A stretch of DNA of 38,515 bases from a virus. The notes under the pieces were generated by a model. It was not told the DNA's origin. It was given only the letters and a program-made list of their open reading frames with translations, and ran no database searches. The translations under genes and the position numbers were made by a program. The DNA lies in the IMG/VR virus record IMGVR_UViG_3300035698_013945, positions 1-38,515 of that record; one strand, written 5' to 3'. Below are positions 1-6,111 of the stretch, one piece after another (position 1 is the stretch's first letter; the number at the start of each line of letters is the position of its first letter).

Positions 1-24
1 TCTTTCCCACGGGTTTTACATACC

Positions 25-182
25 GATTGAAAATGAGACTCGGCGCAGCAGGTAGATACTTCGTATGGACCAACAGGTCGGTGGTTCGACCCCACCCATG
101 ATGACGAAAGTCAGCGTGTAGCTCAGTTGGTAGAGCAGTTGGATTGTAAGCCTACTTGCGATCAATTCCAGTTTCATCAATT
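25..182 (+). ncRNA. Y RNA (YrlA type) upstream of ro60
   Basis: The RNA folds into a long bulged helix made by its two ends, capped by a tRNA-like domain. Seen pairs: 25-29 with 178-182, bulge AAA at 30-32, 33-40 with 170-177 (8 pairs, one G-U), and 48-55 with 152-159 (8 pairs, one G-U). A small hairpin (56-59 with 63-66) sits next to the tRNA-like body at 70-142. In known bacterial Y RNAs the paired ends bind Ro60 and the tRNA-like end contacts partners such as PNPase; that is family knowledge, transferred here because a Ro60 gene follows 100 bases downstream. The exact 5' and 3' ends are inferred from pairing only. A split or decayed tRNA is the alternative, but the compensating helices argue against it. 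Confidence 0.85.
70..142 (+). other. Circularly permuted tRNA-like domain of the Y RNA
   Basis: Read in order this is a tRNA cut at the anticodon loop and joined at the acceptor end. Anticodon-stem 3' strand CCAAC 70-74; 5-nt variable loop AGGTC 75-79; T stem GGTGG 80-84 with CCACC 92-96 around loop TTCGACC; acceptor-like stem 97-105 with 110-118 (9 pairs, one A-G mismatch, one G-U) capped by GAAA 106-109; linker TA 119-120; D stem GCTC 121-124 with GAGC 133-136 around AGTTGGTA; A137; anticodon-stem 5' strand GTTGG 138-142, pairing perfectly with 70-74. The residues for G18-U55, G19-C56 and the G15-C48 Levitt pair are all present. No CCA end exists, so aminoacylation is not expected. Confidence 0.88.
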
Positions 183-184
183 TA

Positions 185-257
185 GGGCCCGAGCGAAGTG
201 GATGGTTACTTCAATTACCACAAAGAAACCTTTCGCGAACAATTCTCGGGCCCTTTT
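185..257 (+). terminator. GC-rich stem and T-run between Y RNA and ro60
   Basis: GGGCCCGAG (185-193) is perfectly complementary to CTCGGGCCC (245-253), which is followed by TTTT. The 51-base interior can shorten itself through 194-197 with 232-235 and 198-201 with 218-221. This could end the Y RNA transcript, protect its 3' end, or be a second structured RNA. The interior is long for a standard intrinsic terminator, so the role is uncertain; the pairing itself is plain. Confidence 0.5.
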
Positions 258-282
258 CATTTCCCCCTACAACGGAGGCGGC

Positions 283-1737
283 ATGGCATCGATCAATCGA
301 GTCAAACCAAAAGGTGACCGGATCACCACCCATGAGGGCGCACCTGCCACCACGGGAACCCCGTATCAGGAACTCAAACGCGCCGTCATGGCGACTATGC
401 TGTTCGAACCCACGTACTATGAAAAATCCAGTGACCGTGCCCAGCGTATCATCGAGTTGTGTAAGATTGTGGAACCGGCAAAGTTGCGGGACATTGCGAT
501 CGAAGGTAGGACTGAGATGTACGTGCGACATGCACCCCTACTGGTCGCCGCCTGTCTTGCTGCGTTCCACCCCAAGTCTACGTTGATCCGGTCTACAGTG
601 TGTGACACCATACAACGCGCCGATGAACTGTCGGAGATCGCCCTACTGTATAACTTCGTCATTGGCGGATCGGTGAAGTTGAAACTCTCGCGGCAGATGA
701 AACTCGGTATCTCTGATGCGTTTCACAAGTTCGATGCCTACCAGTTGGGTAAGTATAATCGTAAGAGCACCGCCAAGGTGACGCTGAAAGACATCATGTG
801 CCTTACGCATCCGAAACCGATCACGGGTGACGAGCGTGAAACTTACCGGGGGTTGAAAACTGGCACCCTCAGTCCACCGGATACCTGGGAAGTGGCCTTG
901 TCTTCTGGTGCCGATAAGCGCGAAACGTTCACCCGTCTGTTGATCGAGGGTAAGCTGGGCTACATGGCACTGCTGCGTAACCTGCGTAACATGGAACAGG
1001 CCGAGGTGGATACCAGTCTGGTGGTGTCTGCACTGACTGACAGTATCGCTGCCAGCATATCCAAAGTGTTGCCGTTTCGTTTCATTCCGGCATTTCTGAA
1101 TGTGAAAAACGTCGAGATACGCAAAGCTCTGCTGACCGTGTTTCAATCGGCGTTGGCCAATACCACGAGTCTCGATGGCATGACGTATATCATGGTCGAC
1201 GTGAGCGCATCGATGTCGCCGCCACATGATTACTACAGTAGGGGCAATGAGCCATTCGAGGGGCGTGAAGCTTACAATGGCCGAGGTGTATCCGCTAAAC
1301 CGTATGACCGGGCAATCGCACTGGCTGAGGCCATTCGTGCCAGTTGCACCGGCGGTGTCCGATTGTTTGCCTTCTCGGCTCAATTTGGAGAGGTGGCTAT
1401 CTCACCGGATTCCAACTTCATGTCAGTATGGGAAACCACGGCGAAGACAGTTCCCAACGGTGCTACATACCTGATGCCAGGTGTCGATGCGTTGAACCGG
1501 GTAATGGTAAACGCGGGCACCTACCGGTTGACGGCCAGCACTACCCGGATGATCGTGCTCACAGATGAGCAGGCTAGTGACGTAGGTCAGATGTCGCCAC
1601 CGATGGCTGACTACGGGTATGTCATCAACGTCAACGGTTACCAGCCTACGGTGGCCAATGAGGCTACCGGCTGGCACAGTATCACCGGATGGTCCGATAA
1701 GATCGTGGACTACATCATGAAGTTTGAGTCCGAGTGA
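283..1737 (+). CDS. rsr: Ro60/TROVE-domain ring protein (Rsr-like)
   Basis: A 484-residue Ro60 homologue. The N-terminal two thirds is an alpha-helical TROVE ring, with family-like stretches such as PYQELKRAVM, EPTYYEKSSD and YMALLRNLRNM. The C-terminal third is a von Willebrand A domain whose MIDAS motif is intact: DVSASMS with Asp306, Ser308 and Ser310, a Thr in GATYLMPG near 394, and Asp428 in LTDEQ. Ro60 binds Y RNA on its outer surface and ends of misfolded or structured RNA in its central channel; bacterial Rsr acts in rRNA processing and RNA decay under stress. Length is close to bacterial Rsr (about 500-540). The start is ATG 283, four bases after GGAGG; the frame is open further upstream but runs through the Y RNA, so that extension is rejected. 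The Y RNA lies just upstream, as in bacterial rsr loci. Confidence 0.95.
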   Translation: MASINRVKPKGDRITTHEGAPATTGTPYQELKRAVMATMLFEPTYYEKSSDRAQRIIELCKIVEPAKLRDIAIEGRTEMYVRHAPLLVAACLAAFHPKSTLIRSTVCDTIQRADELSEIALLYNFVIGGSVKLKLSRQMKLGISDAFHKFDAYQLGKYNRKSTAKVTLKDIMCLTHPKPITGDERETYRGLKTGTLSPPDTWEVALSSGADKRETFTRLLIEGKLGYMALLRNLRNMEQAEVDTSLVVSALTDSIAASISKVLPFRFIPAFLNVKNVEIRKALLTVFQSALANTTSLDGMTYIMVDVSASMSPPHDYYSRGNEPFEGREAYNGRGVSAKPYDRAIALAEAIRASCTGGVRLFAFSAQFGEVAISPDSNFMSVWETTAKTVPNGATYLMPGVDALNRVMVNAGTYRLTASTTRMIVLTDEQASDVGQMSPPMADYGYVINVNGYQPTVANEATGWHSITGWSDKIVDYIMKFESE

Positions 1738-1764
1738 CCAGTTTACCAATGAGGTACCCGAGCC

Positions 1765-2019
1765 ATGTTATCAACTATTTTGACCCTCGCCACGTTTGTG
1801 AAGAAAGCCGTAGCCGGTAAGAAAACCATCGCCACGTCAGTCGGTCTACTTGGCCTCAGTGGAGCGGTAGCAACTGATACCGTCAAGATCGACGACCCTT
1901 ACGCACAGGCCGCCGGTATAATTCTCGTTGCCCTTTCGTTCATCTTCGCCCGTCTCGGGGCAAAGAAGGAAGGCCGTGACCTGTGGGACGCGATCGCTGA
2001 AGGTATCCGGCCAAGATAG
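1765..2019 (+). CDS. Small membrane protein, possible holin
   Basis: 84 residues with hydrophobic segments at about 22-37 and 46-62 and a charged C-terminus (AKKEGRDLWDAIAEG). The layout of two short hydrophobic helices with basic ends resembles small phage holins or other inner-membrane phage proteins, but no family motif identifies it. It lies 27 bases after ro60 and may be cotranscribed with it. The nearest Shine-Dalgarno candidate, GAGG at 1751-1754, is ten bases from the ATG, so translation may be weak. It is not beside the endolysin candidate at 33998, so a holin role is only a suggestion unless the genome is circularly permuted and the ends meet. Confidence 0.6.
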   Translation: MLSTILTLATFVKKAVAGKKTIATSVGLLGLSGAVATDTVKIDDPYAQAAGIILVALSFIFARLGAKKEGRDLWDAIAEGIRPR

Positions 2020-2038
2020 CGTTAACCAGTTCAATGAT

Positions 2039-2101
2039 TGCCAGTAGCTTCGGCATAGGGTATGTCGGGGGTAACCCGAGGGTTCGATTCTTGCACCGGC
2101 A
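2039..2101 (+). other. tRNA-like relic with strong hairpin
   Basis: TGCCAGT (2039-2045) can pair with ACCGGCA (2095-2101) with one mismatch, and a T-loop-like TTCGATT lies at 2083-2089, giving the look of a tRNA 3' half. The central hairpin TCGGG 2065-2069 with CCCGA 2075-2079 has a five-base loop, not an anticodon loop. The T stem has only four of five pairs, two of them G-U, and no proper D arm is seen. It is probably a decayed tRNA or a fortuitous resemblance. A tRNA-derived attachment core is conceivable, but there is no integrase in view. Confidence 0.25.
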
Positions 2102-2138
2102 CACTCAGTTTACACCCGGTAACCAGTAGGAGTTCACC

Positions 2139-2513
2139 TTGCCCGCACCGAGAATGAAACAATGCCGTGAATCCGGTATCGGATGCGGTGAACTGAAACC
2201 TGTGTCAGAGTTCAGCCTGGATACCAACACACTGGATGGCTACTCGGCTTACTGTAAATCGTGCCTGAATGCCTACCGACGAAGTAGATACACACCCAGT
2301 CTGGATACACGGAAGCAGGAGCATAACCGGGTCTTGGCGTTTATCCGCTGTAGTAAGTGTGGTGAGATCAAAGTCAGGGGCGACTTCTACTCTGACCGCA
2401 GGGGAAAGTTCGGTGTGCGCGGGGTGTGTAAAGAGTGTCACCGGGATCTGCGACGTAAGCATGATCAGCAGAAACGCCGTCGTAACATGGAACGCCAACA
2501 AGCCAAGGGGTAG
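2139..2513 (+). CDS. Two-module zinc-binding protein
   Basis: 124 residues with two similar treble-clef-like modules. The first has Cys9, Cys16, Cys39 and Cys42 (GCGELKPVSEF then YCKSC); the second has Cys71, Cys74, Cys97 and Cys100 (CSKCGEIK then VCKEC). The C-terminus is strongly basic (RRKHDQQKRRR), suggesting nucleic-acid binding. The modules resemble the N-terminal zinc region of phage HNH or endonuclease VII-like proteins, but no catalytic His-Asn-His or Asp/His pair is visible, so nuclease activity should not be assumed. The start is TTG 2139, six bases after AGGAG at 2128-2132; the first ATG lies further inside and would cost the initial residues. It sits between the ro60 region and the primase. 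Confidence 0.75.
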   Translation: MPAPRMKQCRESGIGCGELKPVSEFSLDTNTLDGYSAYCKSCLNAYRRSRYTPSLDTRKQEHNRVLAFIRCSKCGEIKVRGDFYSDRRGKFGVRGVCKECHRDLRRKHDQQKRRRNMERQQAKG

Positions 2514-2517
2514 GGGC

Positions 2518-2712
2518 ATGTCAGTTACCAGTAGTCGTCGGACCATGGTCATTATGAAAACCACGGATGCCGTAGAACTTTTCGGTCGTCGGTTTACCGA
2601 GGCTGACCACTCCCTTGTCAGTGAAAACAACGGGTCAGTCCAGTTGAAACTGAAACGTGGCAACCTCGATAAGCTGATTCGCAGTAAGGTCACCTATGCC
2701 ATCGTGGACTGA
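2518..2712 (+). CDS. Small protein of unknown function
   Basis: 64 residues, basic, starting at ATG 2518 directly after the zinc-protein stop, with GGGG at 2513-2516 as a poor Shine-Dalgarno. The frame is open further upstream, but that part is a shadow of the zinc gene. Alternative starts are the Met codons about ten residues in. It contains a helix-rich C-terminal half (LKRGNLDKLIRSK) and no recognised motif. Its last 17 bases overlap the primase-helicase start, consistent with translational coupling. The function is unknown. Confidence 0.55.
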   Translation: MSVTSSRRTMVIMKTTDAVELFGRRFTEADHSLVSENNGSVQLKLKRGNLDKLIRSKVTYAIVD

Positions 2713-4081
2713 AGTGGGAAACGCGGAACGTCTGATCGACCGATTTGGCGACAAGATCCGCTTCTGCAGAGATCAACGCACCTGGTACTGCTGGGACGGT
2801 CTACACTGGGTCGAAGACATCGGCGGATCCAATGATCGTCCTGGGCCCATGATGACTCAGCATGCGATCGAAACCTCCCTCGCCATCATCGATGAGAAGG
2901 TTTCCGATGAGTTGGAAGAGGGTTTGATGAAGTGGCAGAAAGCCTCACTGAATACCGGCAAGATCGACGCGATGATACGGTTGGCACAGTCACAAGGCAA
3001 CGTAGGCATACCGTTGGCTGACCTGGATAGCCAGTTGGACCATGTCAACTGCCGTAACGGGTCCGTCAACCTGGAGACCGGTAAACTCGCACCGCACCTT
3101 CCGGCAAACCTGCATACCAAATGCCTTGACGTAGAGTTTAAGGCTGGGCAGGTATCGGACATCTGGTCTACGTTTCTCCGGCAAGTTTTTGACGACGACA
3201 CCGAACTGATCGAGTTTGTCGAACAAGCCATCGGCTACAGCATGTCTGCCAGGACATCGGAACAGTGTCTGTTTTTTCTCTACGGGGCCGGGCAAAATGG
3301 TAAATCTGTCTTCATTCACACGCTCAAATCCATACTCTCGGGGCGTAATTCTAATGACGGCTATGCAGTTACCGCCGGTCCCACCGTCTTACTGTCTACC
3401 GGTGCCACATCAGAGCAGAAGTACGACCTGTCACGTCTCCGGGGTGCTCGCCTGCTGTCAGCTACGGAAAATAAAGAAGGCCGCGAGTGGAATGAAGAAA
3501 CCGTGAAACGTATTACGGGTGAAGACTTCATTACCGCACGGGAAATGTATAAGCCCCAGTTCGAATTCCGACCCATCTGCAAGATATGGTTTTCCAGTAA
3601 TCACCGACCGATTGTCCGTGGCATCGACCACGCCATCTGGCGACGCATCCGACTGATCCCGTTTAACCGAATCTTCTCCGGTAAGGCACGTGATCCAGAG
3701 TTGGGGCGTAAACTGATGGAAGACCGGGATGCAATCTTCTCACAGATGGTAGCCGGGGCACAGAGATGGTATCAGGACGGCTTGCATACCCCTTTGAGTA
3801 TCCAAACAGCAGTTGACAGTTACCGGCACGACATGGACCCGCTGAGTGACTTTCTGGCCACACGGGTCAAGTTCGCCCCGAACGCCAAGGTAAAGATCGC
3901 CGATTTGTATAATCGGTACCTGGCTTACTGTAAGCGGGAAACGGAAATCCCGATCCCGAAGCGTGACATGATCAAAAGACTTATTGCAAATCCCTCCGTT
4001 ACCAGATGCAACGTTGGAAGGGATAAGGGGCTGAGAGGAATCTTGCCAGTAGAGTTTGCAGATTCAAGTATGGAAGGGTAA
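2696..4081 (+). CDS. Phage DNA primase-helicase (D5/P4 family, SF3 helicase)
   Basis: 461 residues. The N-terminal part matches a D5_N-type region (KIRFCRDQRTWYCWDG near residue 20, and a CRNGSVNLETG motif near 120). The SF3 helicase core carries Walker A GAGQNGKS at about 197-204, and later FSSNHRP, a usual motif near sensor/arginine finger positions (DHAIWRRIRLIPF). It is predicted to load at the origin and unwind DNA for replication. The N-terminal catalytic primase (AEP or TOPRIM) domain of longer P4-type proteins is not evident, so priming must come from elsewhere or be missing. It ends just before the repeat-rich non-coding segment proposed here as the origin, which fits a helicase-loader or initiator pairing. 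Start ATG 2696 overlaps the preceding ORF. Confidence 0.9.
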   Translation: MPSWTEVGNAERLIDRFGDKIRFCRDQRTWYCWDGLHWVEDIGGSNDRPGPMMTQHAIETSLAIIDEKVSDELEEGLMKWQKASLNTGKIDAMIRLAQSQGNVGIPLADLDSQLDHVNCRNGSVNLETGKLAPHLPANLHTKCLDVEFKAGQVSDIWSTFLRQVFDDDTELIEFVEQAIGYSMSARTSEQCLFFLYGAGQNGKSVFIHTLKSILSGRNSNDGYAVTAGPTVLLSTGATSEQKYDLSRLRGARLLSATENKEGREWNEETVKRITGEDFITAREMYKPQFEFRPICKIWFSSNHRPIVRGIDHAIWRRIRLIPFNRIFSGKARDPELGRKLMEDRDAIFSQMVAGAQRWYQDGLHTPLSIQTAVDSYRHDMDPLSDFLATRVKFAPNAKVKIADLYNRYLAYCKRETEIPIPKRDMIKRLIANPSVTRCNVGRDKGLRGILPVEFADSSMEG

Positions 4082-4114
4082 GGGTATACAGGGGGTCTAT
4101 AGTATATAAGTATA

Positions 4115-4136
4115 TATTTATAGTATATTTATAGTA
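4115..4136 (+). repeat. 11-bp AT-rich tandem repeat
   Basis: TATTTATAGTA occurs twice head to tail (4115-4125 and 4126-4136) within a stretch that is almost purely A and T. It resembles the 11-13 bp AT-rich repeats of DNA-unwinding elements at origins. Confidence 0.75.
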
Positions 4137-4162
4137 AAATAAGTAGTATATATATATAAAAA

Positions 4163-4189
4163 GGAGACCGAGGAGACCGAGGAGACCGA
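4163..4189 (+). repeat. Three tandem GGAGACCGA iterons
   Basis: Perfect 9-bp units at 4163-4171, 4172-4180 and 4181-4189, immediately after the AT-rich tract. The unit length is unusually short and equals three codons, but no gene covers this part. Confidence 0.9.
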
Positions 4190-4243
4190 AGAGAAAAGTG
4201 ATACTTTACTAACCGTCTACCACCAAAAGGGAGTTGATACCGA

Positions 4244-4261
4244 TGAGACTGAGGAGACCGA
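4244..4261 (+). repeat. Iteron pair, one exact and one variant
   Basis: TGAGACTGA (4244-4252, two changes) abuts an exact GGAGACCGA (4253-4261). This keeps the 9-bp register of the tandem array. Confidence 0.75.
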
Positions 4262-4315
4262 CAATCCAGAAAGTGTGGGTAGGTTTTCCCCTAGGGTTTT
4301 TATTTGACCCCAGTT

Positions 4316-4333
4316 TCGGTCTCCTCGGTCGCA
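4316..4333 (-). repeat. Inverted iteron pair
   Basis: TCGGTCTCC (4316-4324) is the exact reverse complement of the iteron, followed in register by the near copy TCGGTCGCA (4325-4333). Together with 4253-4261 it forms an inverted repeat around a T-rich spacer. Confidence 0.75.
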
Positions 4334-4401
4334 CTTTCTTCACAAACTGCTGTGAGGTCAGGCAGTTACAACGAAAAGCAAAAAGTAGTGTTCGGTCGCA
4401 A

Positions 4402-4469
4402 ACGTTGTGAAAAGTGACGTTAAGGGGGGTGAAACCGTTGCGAAAGTGGTCGTTACCGTTCCGAAAGTG
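4402..4469 (+). repeat. Second direct-repeat family (CGTTN2GAAAGTG)
   Basis: Three related copies: ACGTTGTGAAAAGTG (4402-4416), CCGTTGCGAAAGTG (4435-4448) and CCGTTCCGAAAGTG (4456-4469). The last two are 21 bp apart, two helical turns. A related inverted copy appears near 4331-4347 (GCACTTTCTTCACAAAC). The spacing suggests a protein binding the same face of the helix. Confidence 0.65.
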
Positions 4470-4605
4470 TATGTTACGTGTTGTGAATTTACACGCTATT
4501 TGATCAACGCACCTGACCAAGCCCTACCGAGTCTGACGAGACCGGGAAAATCGACCAGTTAGGTTGAAATTCCACAAATCCCCATCCACAGGGCGTGGAT
4601 ACCGG

Positions 4606-4623
4606 GGAGACCGAGGAGACCGA
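4606..4623 (+). repeat. Two tandem iterons in the leader of the 4645 gene
   Basis: Exact GGAGACCGA units at 4606-4614 and 4615-4623, ending ten bases before the AAGGA ribosome binding site (4633-4637) of the next gene. Binding here could control that gene as well as replication. Confidence 0.85.
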
Positions 4624-4644
4624 AGTTTCAAAAAGGAAACGAAA

Positions 4645-5490
4645 ATGGGTATCAAGTTTGCCAATTCGAACTACGAAGACATGCCCGAAGGTGGAGTTCA
4701 GGTTTTTGACGACGTTGACGTAAAAGTGGTCGACGCATGGTTTGCACTCAGGGAAGGCTTCGACAAAAGTAAGCCAGCCGCGCCACACATGTTCTTGTCT
4801 CTTGTCCCGGTGGAAAACCAGGACGTAGACCCGTCGAATCAGTGGTTTTCTGCTGGTAATCCGGATTTCTGGAAACCGACAGACGGTCAGCAGGTTTTTG
4901 AGGCTGTGGACCAGCGTGGGACCGGGTTGGCTGCGGTCGGTTCCCAAGAGGCAATTTCCCGCACATCCAATGTGGGTAAACTGATCAAGTCTTTCGTTGA
5001 TGCTGGTTACGGTGCTACGTCTGGTATCTGTGTGGACTGTACTGAACTGGTGGGGTTGGAATTCCACATCATCCAGAAGGCAACTGGTGACTCGTGGACC
5101 AACGCCAAGGGTGAATCCGTGAAATCCAAGGATACCTTGTGTGATAAGATCATCAACATGCCCGGTGACGCGAGTGAACCGGCGACACCTGCCAAGGCTG
5201 AGAAGCCGAAGCGTAGGCGAACAAAGAAAGCTGCACCGGTAGAGATCGATGCCAGTGCGGTAGAGAACCTTGCCGAGGGTGCGATCACTGAAGCGTTGAA
5301 GGCAGCCGGTGAAGAAGGTGTGGTAGGCAGTGCGTTGAGTGGTATGGTTCAGGCGAAGGGTGTGAGTGAGGGTTTGCCGCCGAACGTAACGATGGCAGCG
5401 ATGGAGATGGCGACCACTGCAGAGTTTCTGCAGAAGGGTGTCGACAGTAAGTGGTGGGTCGTTGAAGACGGCATCTATTTCTCGGAGTAG
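4645..5490 (+). CDS. Possible ssDNA-binding protein of the replication module
   Basis: 281 residues. The N-terminal 175 residues look like a compact beta-rich domain (GVQVFDDVDVKVVDAWF, GLEFHIIQKATG), then a Lys/Arg-rich linker (PKRRRTKKAAP) and an Ala-rich C-terminal helical domain ending in acidic and aromatic residues (WWVVEDGIYFSE). Position beside a Sak4-like ATPase and a RecB-like nuclease, and a basic linker with an acidic end, suggest a recombination or replication ssDNA-binding protein. No decisive motif is visible, so this is inference. The start is ATG 4645, seven bases after AAGGA. The in-frame ATG 4564 is rejected because the extra residues are only the translated iterons. Confidence 0.8.
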   Translation: MGIKFANSNYEDMPEGGVQVFDDVDVKVVDAWFALREGFDKSKPAAPHMFLSLVPVENQDVDPSNQWFSAGNPDFWKPTDGQQVFEAVDQRGTGLAAVGSQEAISRTSNVGKLIKSFVDAGYGATSGICVDCTELVGLEFHIIQKATGDSWTNAKGESVKSKDTLCDKIINMPGDASEPATPAKAEKPKRRRTKKAAPVEIDASAVENLAEGAITEALKAAGEEGVVGSALSGMVQAKGVSEGLPPNVTMAAMEMATTAEFLQKGVDSKWWVVEDGIYFSE

Positions 5491-5493
5491 GCA

Positions 5494-6111
5494 ATGACGG
5501 CTGAAGAACTACATGAGGATTTTCCCTGGCAAGATTCAGGGCCTCCTCGAGGTGAAGGTTTGCATGTGTCCGACTTGATACGTGCATACGCGATCCGGTT
5601 CAAACTTCTGCCCGGCGACATTGTGAAGGAACCGGGGGTGGCTCGACCTGAGCTGCCCCTGGAACTTCGGGCCCGGTTTACTACTGGGTTTCTCTGGGAA
5701 GAGGCTTTGGAGTATGCGTTTGGTAGACGTATGGCGGCACGACCGGCAGAGATCGAGTATATGGGTATCTTGGCATCGCCCGACGGGTTGAAGTATGAAG
5801 ATGGTGCCTGGGTGCTAGAGGAGTACAAGTCAACCTGGGGTTCGCCGAAGAAAGACCCGGAGTTGAGTTGGCTTTACATGGCGCAGGTGAAGGCATACAC
5901 CTACATGCTGCGGAAGATCGGTTACGATGTCCAGTCGACCGTGATGCGAATACTCTATCTGAAAGAGGGCGCGCCGTGGCGGTGGAATGATGTACCGCCA
6001 GAAGATCCGCCCGTGCCATATCGGGTGCGGCGACTCACGTTCGAAGATGCGGAGTTGGAAATGCTGTGGAATATGCTGCTTGGAGAAGGGAAGGCAAGAG
6101 GTTGGCTATGA
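5494..6111 (+). CDS. PD-(D/E)XK exonuclease, Cas4/RecB-like
   Basis: 205 residues with the order of RecB-family nuclease motifs: GFLWEEALEYAFG (Glu69/Glu70, motif I region), SPDG with Asp97 (motif II), EEYK with Glu110-X-Lys112 (motif III), and the QVKAYTYML helix starting at Gln131. The Cys cluster of true Cas4 proteins is absent, so it is closer to RecB-like or lambda-exonuclease-like phage nucleases. It probably resects DNA ends for the annealing or strand-exchange functions encoded just downstream. It is four bases after the preceding gene and overlaps the next by ATGA. Confidence 0.82.
   Translation: MTAEELHEDFPWQDSGPPRGEGLHVSDLIRAYAIRFKLLPGDIVKEPGVARPELPLELRARFTTGFLWEEALEYAFGRRMAARPAEIEYMGILASPDGLKYEDGAWVLEEYKSTWGSPKKDPELSWLYMAQVKAYTYMLRKIGYDVQSTVMRILYLKEGAPWRWNDVPPEDPPVPYRVRRLTFEDAELEMLWNMLLGEGKARGWL

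Larger units (their letters stand above)
4082..4644 (+). other. Putative replication origin (non-coding, repeat-rich)
   Basis: This is the only long gene-free stretch apart from the Y RNA region. From left to right it holds an AT-rich tract (about 4098-4162), three tandem GGAGACCGA iterons, a scattered fourth copy, one inverted copy, several copies of a second repeat centred on GAAAGTG, and two more iterons right before the next gene. An AT-rich unwinding element beside iterons, directly after a primase-helicase gene, is the usual arrangement of iteron origins; the origin call is inference. It could also be a regulatory region for the replication operon. ORFs on either strand in this segment have no ribosome binding site and are dismissed. 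Confidence 0.6.

Noticed and set aside
70-142. Genuine permuted tRNA gene processed to a functional tRNA
   Set aside because: The acceptor strands are joined by a four-base GAAA loop with no CCA or leader/trailer to remove, and the acceptor stem has nine pairs. It cannot yield a free 3' end without cutting the loop. The ro60 gene beside it points to a Y RNA.
127-282. N-terminal extension of the Ro60 frame starting at 127
   Set aside because: The extension runs straight through the D arm and end-helix of the Y RNA, has no ribosome binding site, and ATG 283 with GGAGG gives the expected family length.
643-1383. 246-codon open frame on the minus strand
   Set aside because: It is antisense to the conserved TROVE/vWA coding sequence, has no ribosome binding site, and its translation is rich in His, Cys and Arg as expected of an antisense shadow.
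2039-2101. Functional tRNA or attP core
   Set aside because: The T stem is incomplete, there is no normal anticodon loop or D arm, and no integrase is encoded in the window; kept only as a low-confidence relic.
4163-4623. CRISPR array
   Set aside because: The units are only 9 bp, partly contiguous, partly inverted, with no uniform spacers and no cas genes; an iteron or operator explanation fits better.
4209-5067. Minus-strand ORFs across the non-coding segment
   Set aside because: They traverse the repeats, lack start signals, and overlap the well-supported gene at 4645.
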